From Acanthornis magna (lineage: Eukaryota; Chordata; Aves; Passeriformes; Acanthizidae): a DNA stretch of 64,000 bases. The stretch lies in the NCBI GenBank assembly GCA_036785705.1, contig JAWUZG010000016.1:1054001-1118000 (forward strand), given 5' to 3'. Shown piece after piece: positions 49,001 through 60,447 of this stretch. Below the pieces are notes generated by a model. The model had not been told where the DNA came from. It made no database searches and worked only from the letters and a program-made list of their open reading frames with translations. Each line of letters opens with the position of its first letter. Within the stretch, counting starts at the first letter, position 1. The position numbers and the translations under genes are program-made.

Positions 49001-52000
49001 AAATGCCATATGCTGTGTATCTGAGATCAGGAAAGAGCAATTTTATAGCTGAAGAAGATGTTCCAATAGCCAAATGAGCGTGGCTGGGTGGTGCTGAGCC
49101 CCTGACACCTGTGGGGTCCAGGAGGGTGCAGCAGACCTGGCTGGTGGCGTGTAAATGCAGACAGGCAAACCCCAAAACACAGGACTTGACTTCTGGCGTA
49201 TTTTTCAACACTCCCAAGGTAGATATCTGAATTATCCAAAAGCTTTTCTTTGCCATTCCGTGTTTTGGTCTACCTCAGGAGAATATGGGCGCTTACTGCA
49301 AGGAAATAATTCTTTTTCCTGGTAGTGCTGTCTCACAAGAGGGGTGTCTTTGGGGAGAAGGATGGAGAGGAGGCTACCAAAGCACAGAGGGCTGCACCAG
49401 TGAGAGTAAAGACAGCACAATTCCCCTTCTGCATGAGATCCAGAGAGGTTATTGTTACGCACAGAGACTTGAGTTGTACAGAAGATTCCACAGTGCAGAG
49501 ACAACACCACCAGGCAGGAAGCCTGGAGGCTTCAATTTCACAGATAGGACATGCCTGTGGCTTTTGGAGCCTGTCACATGCACATTCTCCCGGGGAGAAT
49601 ATAGAAGGAAAAGGAAAGAAATGCAATTAGTTAAATAAAGCAAGTTTCCTGCATGTCTGGTGTTGTCTGCCTCCGTGGACAAGGTGCGGGGGCTCTGGCA
49701 AGCATTTTTGATTTTGCAAAGGGAAATTGTGTTTTGCACAAAATAGGTGTCTTTTGAATGTCTGATTTCTGAAAAAAAGACTAAATTTTGGCTTTTTTTG
49801 GTTGATGTAATGTGTCTGTGGGGTTTCATTGAAGTGCTGCTTTTAGTTTTCCCCCTTTTTTTTAGGTCCACAAAAGCTTCCTTTTCCAGAATAAAAAGAA
49901 ATTACATCTGTATTCAACTAGAGCACTGAGTCAGGCAGATCAATCTCTGCATTTCAGCTGCCTGTTACAATCTGCGTCTCTGTTAGCAGTGGTCACATCA
50001 CTGTCCCTGCTCAAAGCCCCTTCCAGGAAGAGCCACCCTGGTGGGGGCTGGCTGGCAGTGATGCCATTCCAGGAGGTCCCACGTCACAGAGCTCCTCACC
50101 CCTCCCAGCGTTCAGAGGTGATCCAGGTGGCCATGAGTCTGCTGTACCAGCTCAGCTAAAAATATTGGACTGTCATCTCAGAAGTTGCACTGCTGTGGGC
50201 ACTGTGATTCCAGCTGAGCTGCAGCAGCCCCAGAAAGCAGACTTTTCTGGGTTTCCAGTCGTGTCAGAGCCCCAGTACAGAGTGCACATGGCAGCTGCGG
50301 TGGGGGATGAAAATCACTGTCTCCACGACGTGGGTGAGGAGCAGAAGCAGCTCTGATGAGGCTGGTGCAGTTACATGTGCACAGCTTGGATCTGAACCCA
50401 ACCCCTGACATTAAACAGCCCCGAACTCTGAGATTTATTTTAGGATAATGCAATCAGTGCTTTAAATAAAAAGTTTTAATAGGAAAACATTGCCAAGGTG
50501 CAATTTCCTGCTACCAGTTTTGCCGTGCAAATACAGCTCAGGAGCATCTCTACTTTAGCAGGTGTTTGGCTGTAATTTGTTCACTGGGCTGAAAACATAC
50601 TTGCCTTCCCAGCGGGGCATGGCAACTGCCTAGTCCTTCAGACCTCTTGTGTACTGTGATTTGACGATACAGTAAATCCAGCTTTAGGATTCCCAGAACC
50701 AGAACAAAAGTACCAAATCCTATGGCCCAAAGTGCTGATGCTGCTGCATAAAATCCCTCTGCTTTTCCAAGTGTGCACTCATGTAGCAGTGTGCAGACAA
50801 GCTTTATGGCACCTCTGCTGTCACCTGCCTTCCTTCAGATGGAGAAACAGCCAACCCAGAGTCTGACCTGTACTTTTTGGCCAGCTGAAGAGATCAGATG
50901 CCTCTGGCTGCTGCAGATCCCATTCACACTGCTGAGAGCTGGGGTACAGCCGTGGAGAGCTACACCAGGAGCTGCGAAGCTGCCTGAAAACAAGCAGTGC
51001 AGCTCCACGCTGTGGGGAAGGAGGGGAAGCAGATGGGTTTCTCCACTCAGAGGCTTTCCCTTCTGCTGGAATGCTGAGGGAGCTTTGCTGACTCCTCCTA
51101 CCCCCAGGTCTCCCCTTGTCCCTTCTGTGATGTGGAGCTGGGAGCCCCCCACTTCCTCAGCCTGCTTTTGCAATCTCTGCTGAGCTGTGCTATGACTTCT
51201 GCCACTTGACCTTTTTTCCCCTCATAGGCTTGGAAAACAATAGCAGGTGACTTTGGGAGGATATTGGACAGGGGACCATCAAAGCCCCATGGAAGGCTTT
51301 GCCTTCTGCCTTCAAAGGGGTGTTTCTGCCCACAGGGGAAGTCTCTGGCAAAATTCCCTGTGCTTCCATGGGGAGCAGCAGGGGTTAATCTTCAACTGCT
51401 TTGCCTCTGCTGCCAAACCCACCTCTTCCAGGTGACTGTCCCAGCCTTCAAGAAGGGTGCACATGCCACTGCACATGTGGCATGCAGAAATCTCTAGTCC
51501 TGTGCTGCCAGGGCTGGCTCTCCACCGATTAACCCTCACTGAAGTGCTGGTAAGCTCCTGGGCATCGATGGCCCTGGCAGAGGGTCAGCTGGGCGTGGGG
51601 TACACCCTTTCCTCGGGGGCCAGCTGCTGGTGGCCGGGCAGTCCATGGTGCAGCAGGTAAGGCTGGCCATGAAACCAGGCTGCCAGAGCCAGGGCTGCCA
51701 GCTGGGGGAGAGGGCTGAGAACTGCCAAAAGACATGTCTGATGCAATATTCCTGGGAAGCGTGGCAAAGGCACACTTCCTGTGGGATCAGTCAGGCTTGG
51801 CTTCAGCAGGGATAGCTCACAAGGCTGATCCAAACAAGTTGCTGCTCCACGTGACCCCTTGAGCGGCAAGTCCTGAAGGTGTTTCGGGGCATCCAGCATT
51901 GGTAGCAGCTGGTTTCATCTTGGATGGTTTTGCCCTGATTTGAACTTCTCCCAGGCTGCCCTTGGAAGATCACCAAGTGAACAGTGCACCAACACACAAT

Positions 52001-55000
52001 TTCAGCTTGCTGTTGTCAAATAGTTCCAGTTGCTTTCCCATTGTTTTGGCTGACAAAGCCAGTTGTACCCTGTAACTGTCATGGTTTCCAGCAAGCTGTC
52101 TGCTCATCTCTACCCCTAAATGTCATCAGCGGTGACATGGATCCCTGAGAGTCTTGTTAGTGTGTCTTGCTGGTGGCATCACTACTTTTGATCCCAAATG
52201 ACAGTCTCAGCCATCTGTACTTGGATCCTGGTACTCCTAACAAGGCATGAGTCCACTCTCCTTGCCTAGTACCTTATGCCAATCTGCAGCATTGCCATCC
52301 AGCAGTGGGGACATCCTTTTTTCCCTTTTGCCAAGTCAGGTAAGGTTTCTTTGGTGGTAGACACTTGGATGGAGGTATGTTCAGTGCACTATTTAGCTTG
52401 CTTGGATCTGTTCAAGTGCAGCTTGTCTGCTGCCCTGATAACTCTGCAATGGCTGAAGGCTGCCTTGAGCTGCCTTTGGCATTTGTTGTGTTGCTTTTAT
52501 TATATTTTCTCTTTACATGCTGCGTACTCAGGGAGGTGCCTGCTGACTGCTCATGTGCTTGAAAACTGGAGCCTTTTAGAGGCCTGGGTGTGAGGAGATT
52601 GGGGATGTAGTCTACTCTGGTCACATGCTTTTATTCTGCTCATGTTTTCACCATATGAATATTTCATCCTGAGTCTGGTCTCACTTGGATTGCAAAGATA
52701 CACAGTTTTACTGAAGCTGCTGTATCCAATACCAATGGCAGCTTCTTCTTCCTGTCCCAGATCTGGGACTCAAGTGCGCAGAGTCCACTTGTGGCAGCTG
52801 TCTCTCAGGAGGCTCTGCAGCATCGCGACACATTTCCAGCCCCCTCGCACCCATGGGGACATATCCCATTGTCTCACATGATGCCAAAGAAGATACTTTT
52901 AGAAGGCCTGAACATCTTGTGTGTAATTTAGAATCTCCTCAGGGGTATTTGGATCCTGCCAAGCTTTAATTTTGTTTTGTTTAATTGCAGGTTTGGTTTG
53001 TTTTCTGTGTGATGCTGTGAAATGCCTGCGAACTCACCCTGTTTACCATCAGTCCCTGTGCCTGTTTACCTTCTGCTTTCTTCTGAATCCATAGCACTTC
53101 AAATCAGTACCACCTTCCCCCCACCCTTTCTTGAAGCTTTGACATAATGATTTCTCTTGCAGTGCTTACTCTTGGTGATCTGTGTGTCACTTGCTGATAA
53201 ACCTTAACCTTTACCATTCAGAAATAAAGCATTTGCTGTGCATTTTTTAAACCAGATTTTCCTCCTCTGCTTTGTCCTTTGTCCTCCTCTGCATTTCCTT
53301 GTAAATAACTTCTGGTGCTGTTTTTCCATGTGTCTCTGGCCTTTTCCAGGCCTGTTTAGCGAATCAGCTCTGTGTCCCTTTCCTGCAGGCTGGCTTTGGA
53401 CAGGGTCTTCTTAATGATATCTGTGCACATTTCTACCTCTTGCGTGGCAAATGAGCATTTCTGGACACTGCCCTGGCATCTTGGTGTTGTCTCTGCTGCC
53501 TTGGTAAGGACAAGCTCTTTCCCCTCTGCTGTGAGCCCACAGATCCTACAGGTTCTCTGAAACAAGTGACTGAATTTCTCCTGGCTGTGTCCTGAGGTCC
53601 CAGGAGCACATTTTCATGGTGCCCCCATGAGGATGCTGCTGTGTGTGTGTGCAGCAGAGGAGCTGCCGAGTGTCCCTCTGCACGTAGGCACACACAGCTG
53701 GCAGCTGCTGCCCCTCCTCCTCGACGTGACTCCGAGCAGCAGCTTTGGGCACTGGCCTCAGGAGAGAGCAGGGATGGCTGGGAAGGGCCATGGAGCTCTC
53801 CAGGGCAGCAGGATGCTGCTGGGAGCAGGGTCAAAGGGCTGGAAGGTGACTGTGAACGTGGTGGTGGTGGCAGAGATCCTGGGATGTACAGTCAGAGGCA
53901 CAAGTGAGCTCTGCACCACCTTGCTGAGTGTCCCTAGTCTTGTCACTGTGCTCCCCAGACTGAAATGTATCTCTCGGGATTTTGTGGCTTTTTTTGTGGT
54001 ATATTTTACGATTGGCAGATTGACCGCTGTACAAAAGATAAATCTTATTCGTTCATCAACATTTCCTTCAGCAAGGCTAACCCTAAGACAACCACTGATC
54101 CAGGTGCTCTTGGAATCAACTGGGAGGTTATACATCAGTTCCTTGCTGACATGCTGTCACATCCAAATTGTGATTTATGATTCTAACACTCTCTCAACAC
54201 CTTTCTATTTTTTAAATAAAGATACTTTAGTGAAGTATTCCGCTTCAAGCCCAGCATTATTCATGTGTCTGAGATATAAACAGAGTAATTGGTAAAGCAA
54301 CAACTTAATTCAATTTAACAGTTTAACAGACCAGCATGGCTGAGGGAGAAAACCTGCCTCCTCTGGAGCTATCCCCAGGTGGGAGAGTCAGGAAGGCAGA
54401 ACAGCAGATTAGTAACTGTTCCACTGATGTCTTCTTACTACACCACCATTATATTGGCAAGGAAATTGCAGGCTTCCCTCTTTGACATAGTTATGGTGAT
54501 AAATTAGGTACACAGAAGAACTAATGATGAAATTAAATGGAGTTATGAATATATATAAGATCTCTTTCCCAAGGTCAGCTCTGGATGACACAGCAAAGAC
54601 ATCATAGTAACAGGTAAGTGTCAGTCAGTTGTGGGCTCATTGCTGGAGCCTGAGTGTCAACCTTTGTTCAGGGAGTAAAAAGAGAAGGAGGAAGATAGGA
54701 GCTTTGAAGTCCTCTGCTTTCAGAGGAGCCCTGTTTTTAATAGGGAATTTGGCCTCTTGCCATGCTGGTGCTGAACGAACCCCTGCACGCCTCACACAAT
54801 GTGCTTCGTTAGGAAGCCGTGCAGGACTCGAGAGCTGAGCTCAGGGTGCCGCAGACACACATCCTGTGGGGACATCCATTGTTCCAAAGCATGGAACTTG
54901 GGCTTTTTGGATGCTACTCATCAATTCAGGAGGCAGTTCAGTCTACTTGGCCCCATCCCAATCTCCCCTGTATATCCTGGGGCAAGTAATTTGGGTCAGC

Positions 55001-56180
55001 ATTTCAATAGTGTCTGGTGATTTTTTAATTCTTTTTTAAAGCACCTTCATGTTTGATTGTTTAGCTTTGGGCAACTAAATTGGATTCAAGCCAAAGCTGC
55101 TAACCTCAGCTCTGCAAGCAGGGCTCTCTAAAGCAGTATATCCTAAGTACAGGACTCAAAATTGCCAGTCACTTCTGAAAAGCCTGCTCTTACATCCTCT
55201 GTCTCCCAGTTCTCTGTGGTGCACAAAGAGATAACAGAGCTTCCTCTGCCTCCAGGAATGCTGAGGGCATGGACACAGTGAAAGTAGAAGGGCACTCTCA
55301 GACTCAATGGATCAAAAAAGTCTTAAGTAGATTTTTATTTTTTTTAGATTTGATTCCATTTCCAAAGTCTTTGTAATTACTACCATACAGAAGTCATACA
55401 GCTCTGCAGGCTTTGCCCCACAAGTGTCTCCTACGTCATTCCAGAGGAGCTGCACACCCTGTAGGGGAAAGCTTTGTGAAGTGGTTCTTGAGAGACATTC
55501 CTGTGCTTTCTAAGTGATACAAGAAGTTTTATCCACATTACACCAAATGACCTTGCCCAAAGCTGTGGCTCTGAAGTAAAGTCCCTGCAACTCTTCAAGT
55601 TGTGTGTATGCAGCAGATTTTTGTCTGCGCTATTTTTTCCAGTGAGGATGTCCTTTTCTAAGGTGAGGGCATTAAGCTGATCAGTTTTCATTCCACTTTT
55701 GTTTGCCGTTTGTAAAATAAATGGAAAGGAACCGTATTCCCTTTTTAGTCGGTGAGCGAGTGGGTCTGGTTTCTACCCCAGAGCAAAGAGAGGGGAGAGT
55801 TCTGCTCTAGAGGAGTGCCAGGGCTGCCCCAGCTCTGCAGGGTCTGGCAGCTGCTCCTTCTCAGGACAGAAACATGTCACAAACCAGTGTCCTTCGTGGC
55901 AGGGCACCGAAGTCCAGCCTTGCGGGAAACAGGGATGGGGAGAGCTGGCAGTGGGATGGGACGGGGCTCTGAACATGCCCTTGCAGACGAGCTTTGCTTC
56001 TCCGGGCTGAGACCGTGCTGTCCCAACAGCGTGGGCAGGTGGCTTGGGTCCTGCAGCCACCCACGGGGACATCGCAGCTCCCCGCGCCGGGCCACACACT
56101 GACCCTGCTTCTTCATCTCACCCTCCCGAGAAACTCCTGGAAAACCATCTAAGATACGGGGATTTTTATTGCCCTTAGTT
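46031..56180. other. Intergenic sequence without recognised genes
   Basis: Ten kilobases in which I recognise no exon, RNA gene or clear mobile element. The longest frame (53627-54295, plus, 222 codons) has no domain I know. Confidence 0.5.
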
Positions 56181-56199
56181 TCCAGCCCCGGGAAAGCCC

Positions 56200-56950
56200 T
56201 TCCCGGTGGGGTGCAGCTCTCTGCGGCCCCTGTGTCGCGCGTCCCGCGGCGCTGTCCCCGCGGTGGTGGCAGTGCCCGTTCAGGGCGGCAGAGGGAGACG
56301 CGAGCCGCGGGCTGGGGCTGCGCTCCTGAGCTCCTGAGCTCCTGCGTTCCTGCGCTGCTGCGCTCCTGCGCTCCTGCCGCTCTCCGCTCCTCCGCTCCTG
56401 CGCCCCTGTGCCCCTGCGCTCCTGCGCCCCTGCCGCTCCTGCGCTCCTGCGCTCCTGCGCTCCTGCCGCTCCTGCACTCCTGCGCTCCTGCCGCTCCTGC
56501 GCTCCTGCGCTCCTGCCGCTCCTGCGCCCCTGCCGCTCCTGCGCTCCTGCGCCCCTGTGCCCCTGCGCTCCTGCGCCCCTGCCGCTCCTGCGCTCCTGCG
56601 CCCCTGCGCCCCTGCGCTCCTGCCGCTCCTGCGCTCCTGCGCCCCTGCCGCTCCTGCGCTCCTGCGCTCCTGCCGCTCCTGCGCTCCTGCACCCCTGCGC
56701 TCCTGCTGCTCTCCGCCCCTGCGCTCCTGCGCCCCTTCCGCTCTCCGCTCCTGCGCCCCTGCGCCCCTGCCGCTCTCCGCTCCTGCGCTCCTGCGCCCCT
56801 GTGCTCCTGCGCTCCTGCGCTCCTGCTGCTCTCCGCTCGCTCCCAAACCGCGCACCGGCAGCAGCAGGAGCGATGGAGATGTACCTGATTTTTCAGGCAT
56901 GAGCTGCCTTTGTGTCTAGTGCTACGCATCGTGCGCGCGGAACTTTTCCG
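56200..56950. promoter_or_regulatory. CpG-rich block, possible CpG island
   Basis: CpG density jumps here (GTCGCGCGTCCCGCGGCG near 56230, CATCGTGCGCGCGG near 56928) compared with the flanks. Part of it is due to the minisatellite inside it. It could be a promoter of an unrecognised transcript or simply a GC-rich repeat. No splice donor or coding exon could be assigned to it. Confidence 0.4.
56325..56835. repeat. GC-rich 8-9-bp minisatellite, about 60 units
   Basis: Units GCTCCTGC, GCCCCTGC and the 9-bp GCTCCTGCC are repeated over about 0.5 kb with occasional CTCTCCG variants. Because three 8-bp units make 24 bases, one strand reads RSCAPALL-like octapeptides and the other ERRSAGAQ-like ones. 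These translations are a by-product of the repeat. Confidence 0.93.
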
Positions 56951-57072
56951 AGGTAGGGAAACACAATGTTAACGATGTCACGCGCAGTTTGGGAATTCCC
57001 ATCTCGGTGGGAGGCAGATTCTGGGGTGGAGGAGATTTCCAGCATGCTGTTGTCAGGTGGCAGCATTCCCCC

Positions 57073-57127
57073 GAGAGAGAGAGGGGAAGAAGAAAAAAAT
57101 AAAAAGAAAGGGAAAAAAAATAGAAAA
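57073..57127 (+). repeat. Homopurine tract
   Basis: An almost uninterrupted A/G stretch (GAGAGAGAGGGGAAGAAG followed by A-rich sequence) broken by only two T. Confidence 0.85.
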
Positions 57128-59839
57128 CTAGTAGCAAGAAGACTGGACCACAGCACCACTGCACAACTGGGAAGGCACAGCCTTGTAGGGCTGGCTGTGG
57201 ACTCAAGCAGGAATGAGGTGCCTTGCTGCTTTCTGCCCAAGTTCCCATCCCCTAGAAAGACTTTTGCAGCCACTCCAAAATTCCAGGCAGCAGGTGCACG
57301 CTGCTGCAGGCTGGGGTACGCCTTGTCCTTGGAGCATGCTGCTGGTGTGAGATGGAGTGAAGCTGGAGCTGTTGTCAACCCACATGAAATACCAGATGAA
57401 TATGGGCTCTCTGCAGTAATAGGGGATATTACTTTAAATGGTTCAATAACACTGCAAATTTGATATCTCCCACACCATAATACATAAACTCTTTTAAGGA
57501 TCTAGATGGAGTTTCTTTGACATTTCCTCAAATTGTATTATTTTAAGGTGCCTTTGCATTTTTATTGGCAACCCAGTTGTAATAGGTGGAATCCATATAG
57601 CATTGATGCTCCTTTTTAGGAGGTGCCTGGTAGCTGTGAAATATAAACCAATAAGGTCTTGGGCTACAGCTTAATCTTATCAGCAGAATTCAGGTAGTGT
57701 GGGGCTGAAATTTTGCCACTAACAAGTGTTTGCAGCCATCAGTGCCATGATGAAATGGGATGGAAAAATCAGGAAATAGAGCTGTGTCTGGATCCACACA
57801 ACTCCTGAATGCAGCAGCGCAGAGAAAGGAGCTGGCTGTGCCTGGCAGCAGCCTCATGATTAAAATGAACAGTTCTGTGCTCCTCGTATGCTGCAACCCT
57901 GACACTACCTTGGTGAGTCCCAAGCCAGGGGACATAAATCCTCTTCAACTACAGACACAAACTGCAAGTGATCGCAAGAAAATGTGGATAGCTTGCTGAT
58001 ATTTTTAGGAACTCCTCTCCTTCTAGGTTAAGAATGAAGCGAGGGCTATCAGTGTCTTGGGATTGCTGTGGGTATAAGCCAGCACCTCAATTTATTTCAG
58101 TTCCTCTAGGAGCAAAAATACATCATTTTAGCTGCTGGAATCTTGATCTGGATGTGCAAAATCCACCCTAAAGGCTTGCCAATATAATCTCTTAATGCCC
58201 CCATCTCTCCTGTCTAATGTTCTACCCCATGGTACTGAGTGATTATTAGGCAGCTTATACAGTGTAGTTTAAACTGGAAGAACCTCTGTTTCTTAGCAAT
58301 TTACAGCCCCCAATTATTGGGGTCCTAAGGTCACACAAGCCTATGTGCATAAGGTAGCTCTTTGGAGAGCAGGAGGTGACTCCTTGGAAATTACTGCCTT
58401 TAGCTCAGAAATTTAGCTGAGGAAGAACAGCAGAGATAGGCTTAAAAGAGCCAATCCTTGAAGCAGGACAGATGGAAAATTTAAGATATATGTGGCCTCT
58501 CTGCTTCCTCTGATCTTTTAAGGGCTGAGTTGTGTTTGCTTTTCTGGCTCTAAACAGCTGCCTCAGTTGTCATAACCACGGCCAGATACCCACGGTAAGG
58601 GAAGCCAAATCTGCTGGTTTTCAGCACCTAAAGGGTTTTGCCTTCTTGCCTGACATTGGTGCCTCTTCAACCCTAAGATTTCCTCACATCCCAGTCCCAC
58701 AGAGTCAGGCTGCAGCAGTCCTCCAATCCCAAATTGGAGGTAGGCAATGCACATGTGCAAAAATGGTGTCTCAGATATTGTCTCCAGACCTCTTGTCCAA
58801 GCCTTTTTGTGCTGCATTGCTGCTGTCCAGATGAACGTGCCATAGCGCTGTTCCTCTCCTCCTCTGCTCCTCACGTGGTCCTGGAGCTGTGACATGAGGT
58901 CAACAGTGTCACTGGGGCACTTGTACATCCCTTGCATCATTATTTGTTCCCAATGACTGTTCTCTGACTGTTTAATTAGTCCCTTCAGTAATGAACCATG
59001 TACCGTTTGTTGTTCTCTTTCAGTTGATGTTTACCCTGTGGGAGTCGGGGGCTCCTGAGAACTGTCACACATCAGTGTTATGGGGACCCTGGGGGGAGGA
59101 CTCATGTGTGGGCTTTGGTCATGGCCCAGGCAAGCAGGGCAATAAACCAGTCCCAAACCCCTGCTTTTAAACACTGAGAGAGAGACTGGATCTGCTCTGT
59201 GTGCTTTTTAGCTGGCACTCCCCTCCCTCTCTCCGGTGATGCTGGGACCTGTGCACCTCCCCTCAGCCATCATGGTTGCAGGCTGCCAGGCAAAGCCTAA
59301 CAAGAGTTGTTTGCCAAAATGTGTCCAGCCAGAGGCAGGGGGATGGTAGGGAGGTGACAACCAGGGCCCCCCAGCCAGCAGCAATGCCTGCCTGTGCAGT
59401 GGCTGAAGCTGAGCTGCAGCACATGGGTGGCGCTTGGGATGACAGGCTGCTCCCAAGAGCCTCAGTTTCCCAGTCAGGTATTTCTGGGGTGAGAAGGCCT
59501 CGAATTTTTGATGGCTTGCCAGAAACTAGTAGCCAACTAACCCCCCTGAAGGTGTTTCTTTGATATTTTTATTGTTCAAAATTCAGAAGCTTGCTGTGGC
59601 CTCAGTCCTTGAATTTTCCTCTAACGCATACATTGAAGCAAGCGAAGCACCCACTGACCTTGGTGAGGCTGTGGATGCAGAGACTCCTTCACTGGCAAAA
59701 AGAAGGATATAAAAGGTGGTTGTTCTGCTCAGGTGCTGCATATTTCTCTCAACTTGTATCATTACATACCTAAAGAAATGCCAGTTCTTGCAGACTGATG
59801 GATTTGAACATGCCAGCATTGCTAAACACTCTGTTTAGG
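57128..59839. other. Intergenic sequence without recognised features
   Basis: No exon, RNA gene or mobile element identified. Confidence 0.5.
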
Positions 59840-60240
59840 ATTTTTAAACGTTTAATTTGTAGCGATGGAGACTAAATTGAGAATTAAAACCATGCACATC
59901 AGTCCCAAGGGAGTTCCCCTCTTCCCTCCCACTCCATCTGGAATGAAGAGGAGTTGGAATTATACATGAATTAATGAATAAGTAATAGAGAGTCACACAA
60001 ATAAATTTCAGATGCAAGGATTTTTTTTTTTAAATCCTCCACAAGTTAATATTTATTTATGTAACTTGCAGAATTCCAGCCAATGGCTGCATAAATATTA
60101 ATTACTAATTAAACTTTAATAGCAAAGCAAACCCCCTGTATTTGCTAAATGTATGTATTAAAGCCACCATTATTTGTTTGGACAATTAGGTTTGTTTGGG
60201 ATTTTGGTCAAGCAGTGACAAGAATACAATTTTAGACCGG
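59840..60240. promoter_or_regulatory. AT-rich block dense in TAAT motifs, candidate conserved element
   Basis: Many homeodomain-type cores cluster here, most densely ATTAATTACTAATTAAAC at 60097-60114. The block is AT-rich without simple repetition. Such composition is common in vertebrate conserved non-coding enhancers, but conservation cannot be judged from a single sequence. Confidence 0.25.
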
Positions 60241-60426
60241 GGGCATCCTGGCTTAATCATGCTTTTTGCTTTGATTGCAATTGTTCCAAGAGAGGATGAA
60301 ATAATTATTTTTTCCATCCCATGAGGAGATTATAACAAATTTAAAAAGAGCCCTCAGCAAAACAGGGGCATTGCTGTACTCCCAGTTGTGCATCCCTGCT
60401 ACATATTTGACGGATTTCCAATACAA

Positions 60427-60447
60427 AGAGGAGGAGGAGGAGGAGGA
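60427..60447. repeat. GAG trinucleotide microsatellite
   Basis: Seven GAG/AGG units. Confidence 0.95.

Noticed and set aside
53627..54295. 222-codon plus-strand frame
   Set aside because: No recognised domain, low-complexity start, and a comparably placed 133-codon frame on the other strand. I regard it as chance.
56169..56929. Frames of 120-350 codons with RSCAPALL- or ERRSAGAQ-type octapeptides
   Set aside because: Translation of an 8-9-bp minisatellite in alternative frames on both strands, with no gene-like flanking structure.
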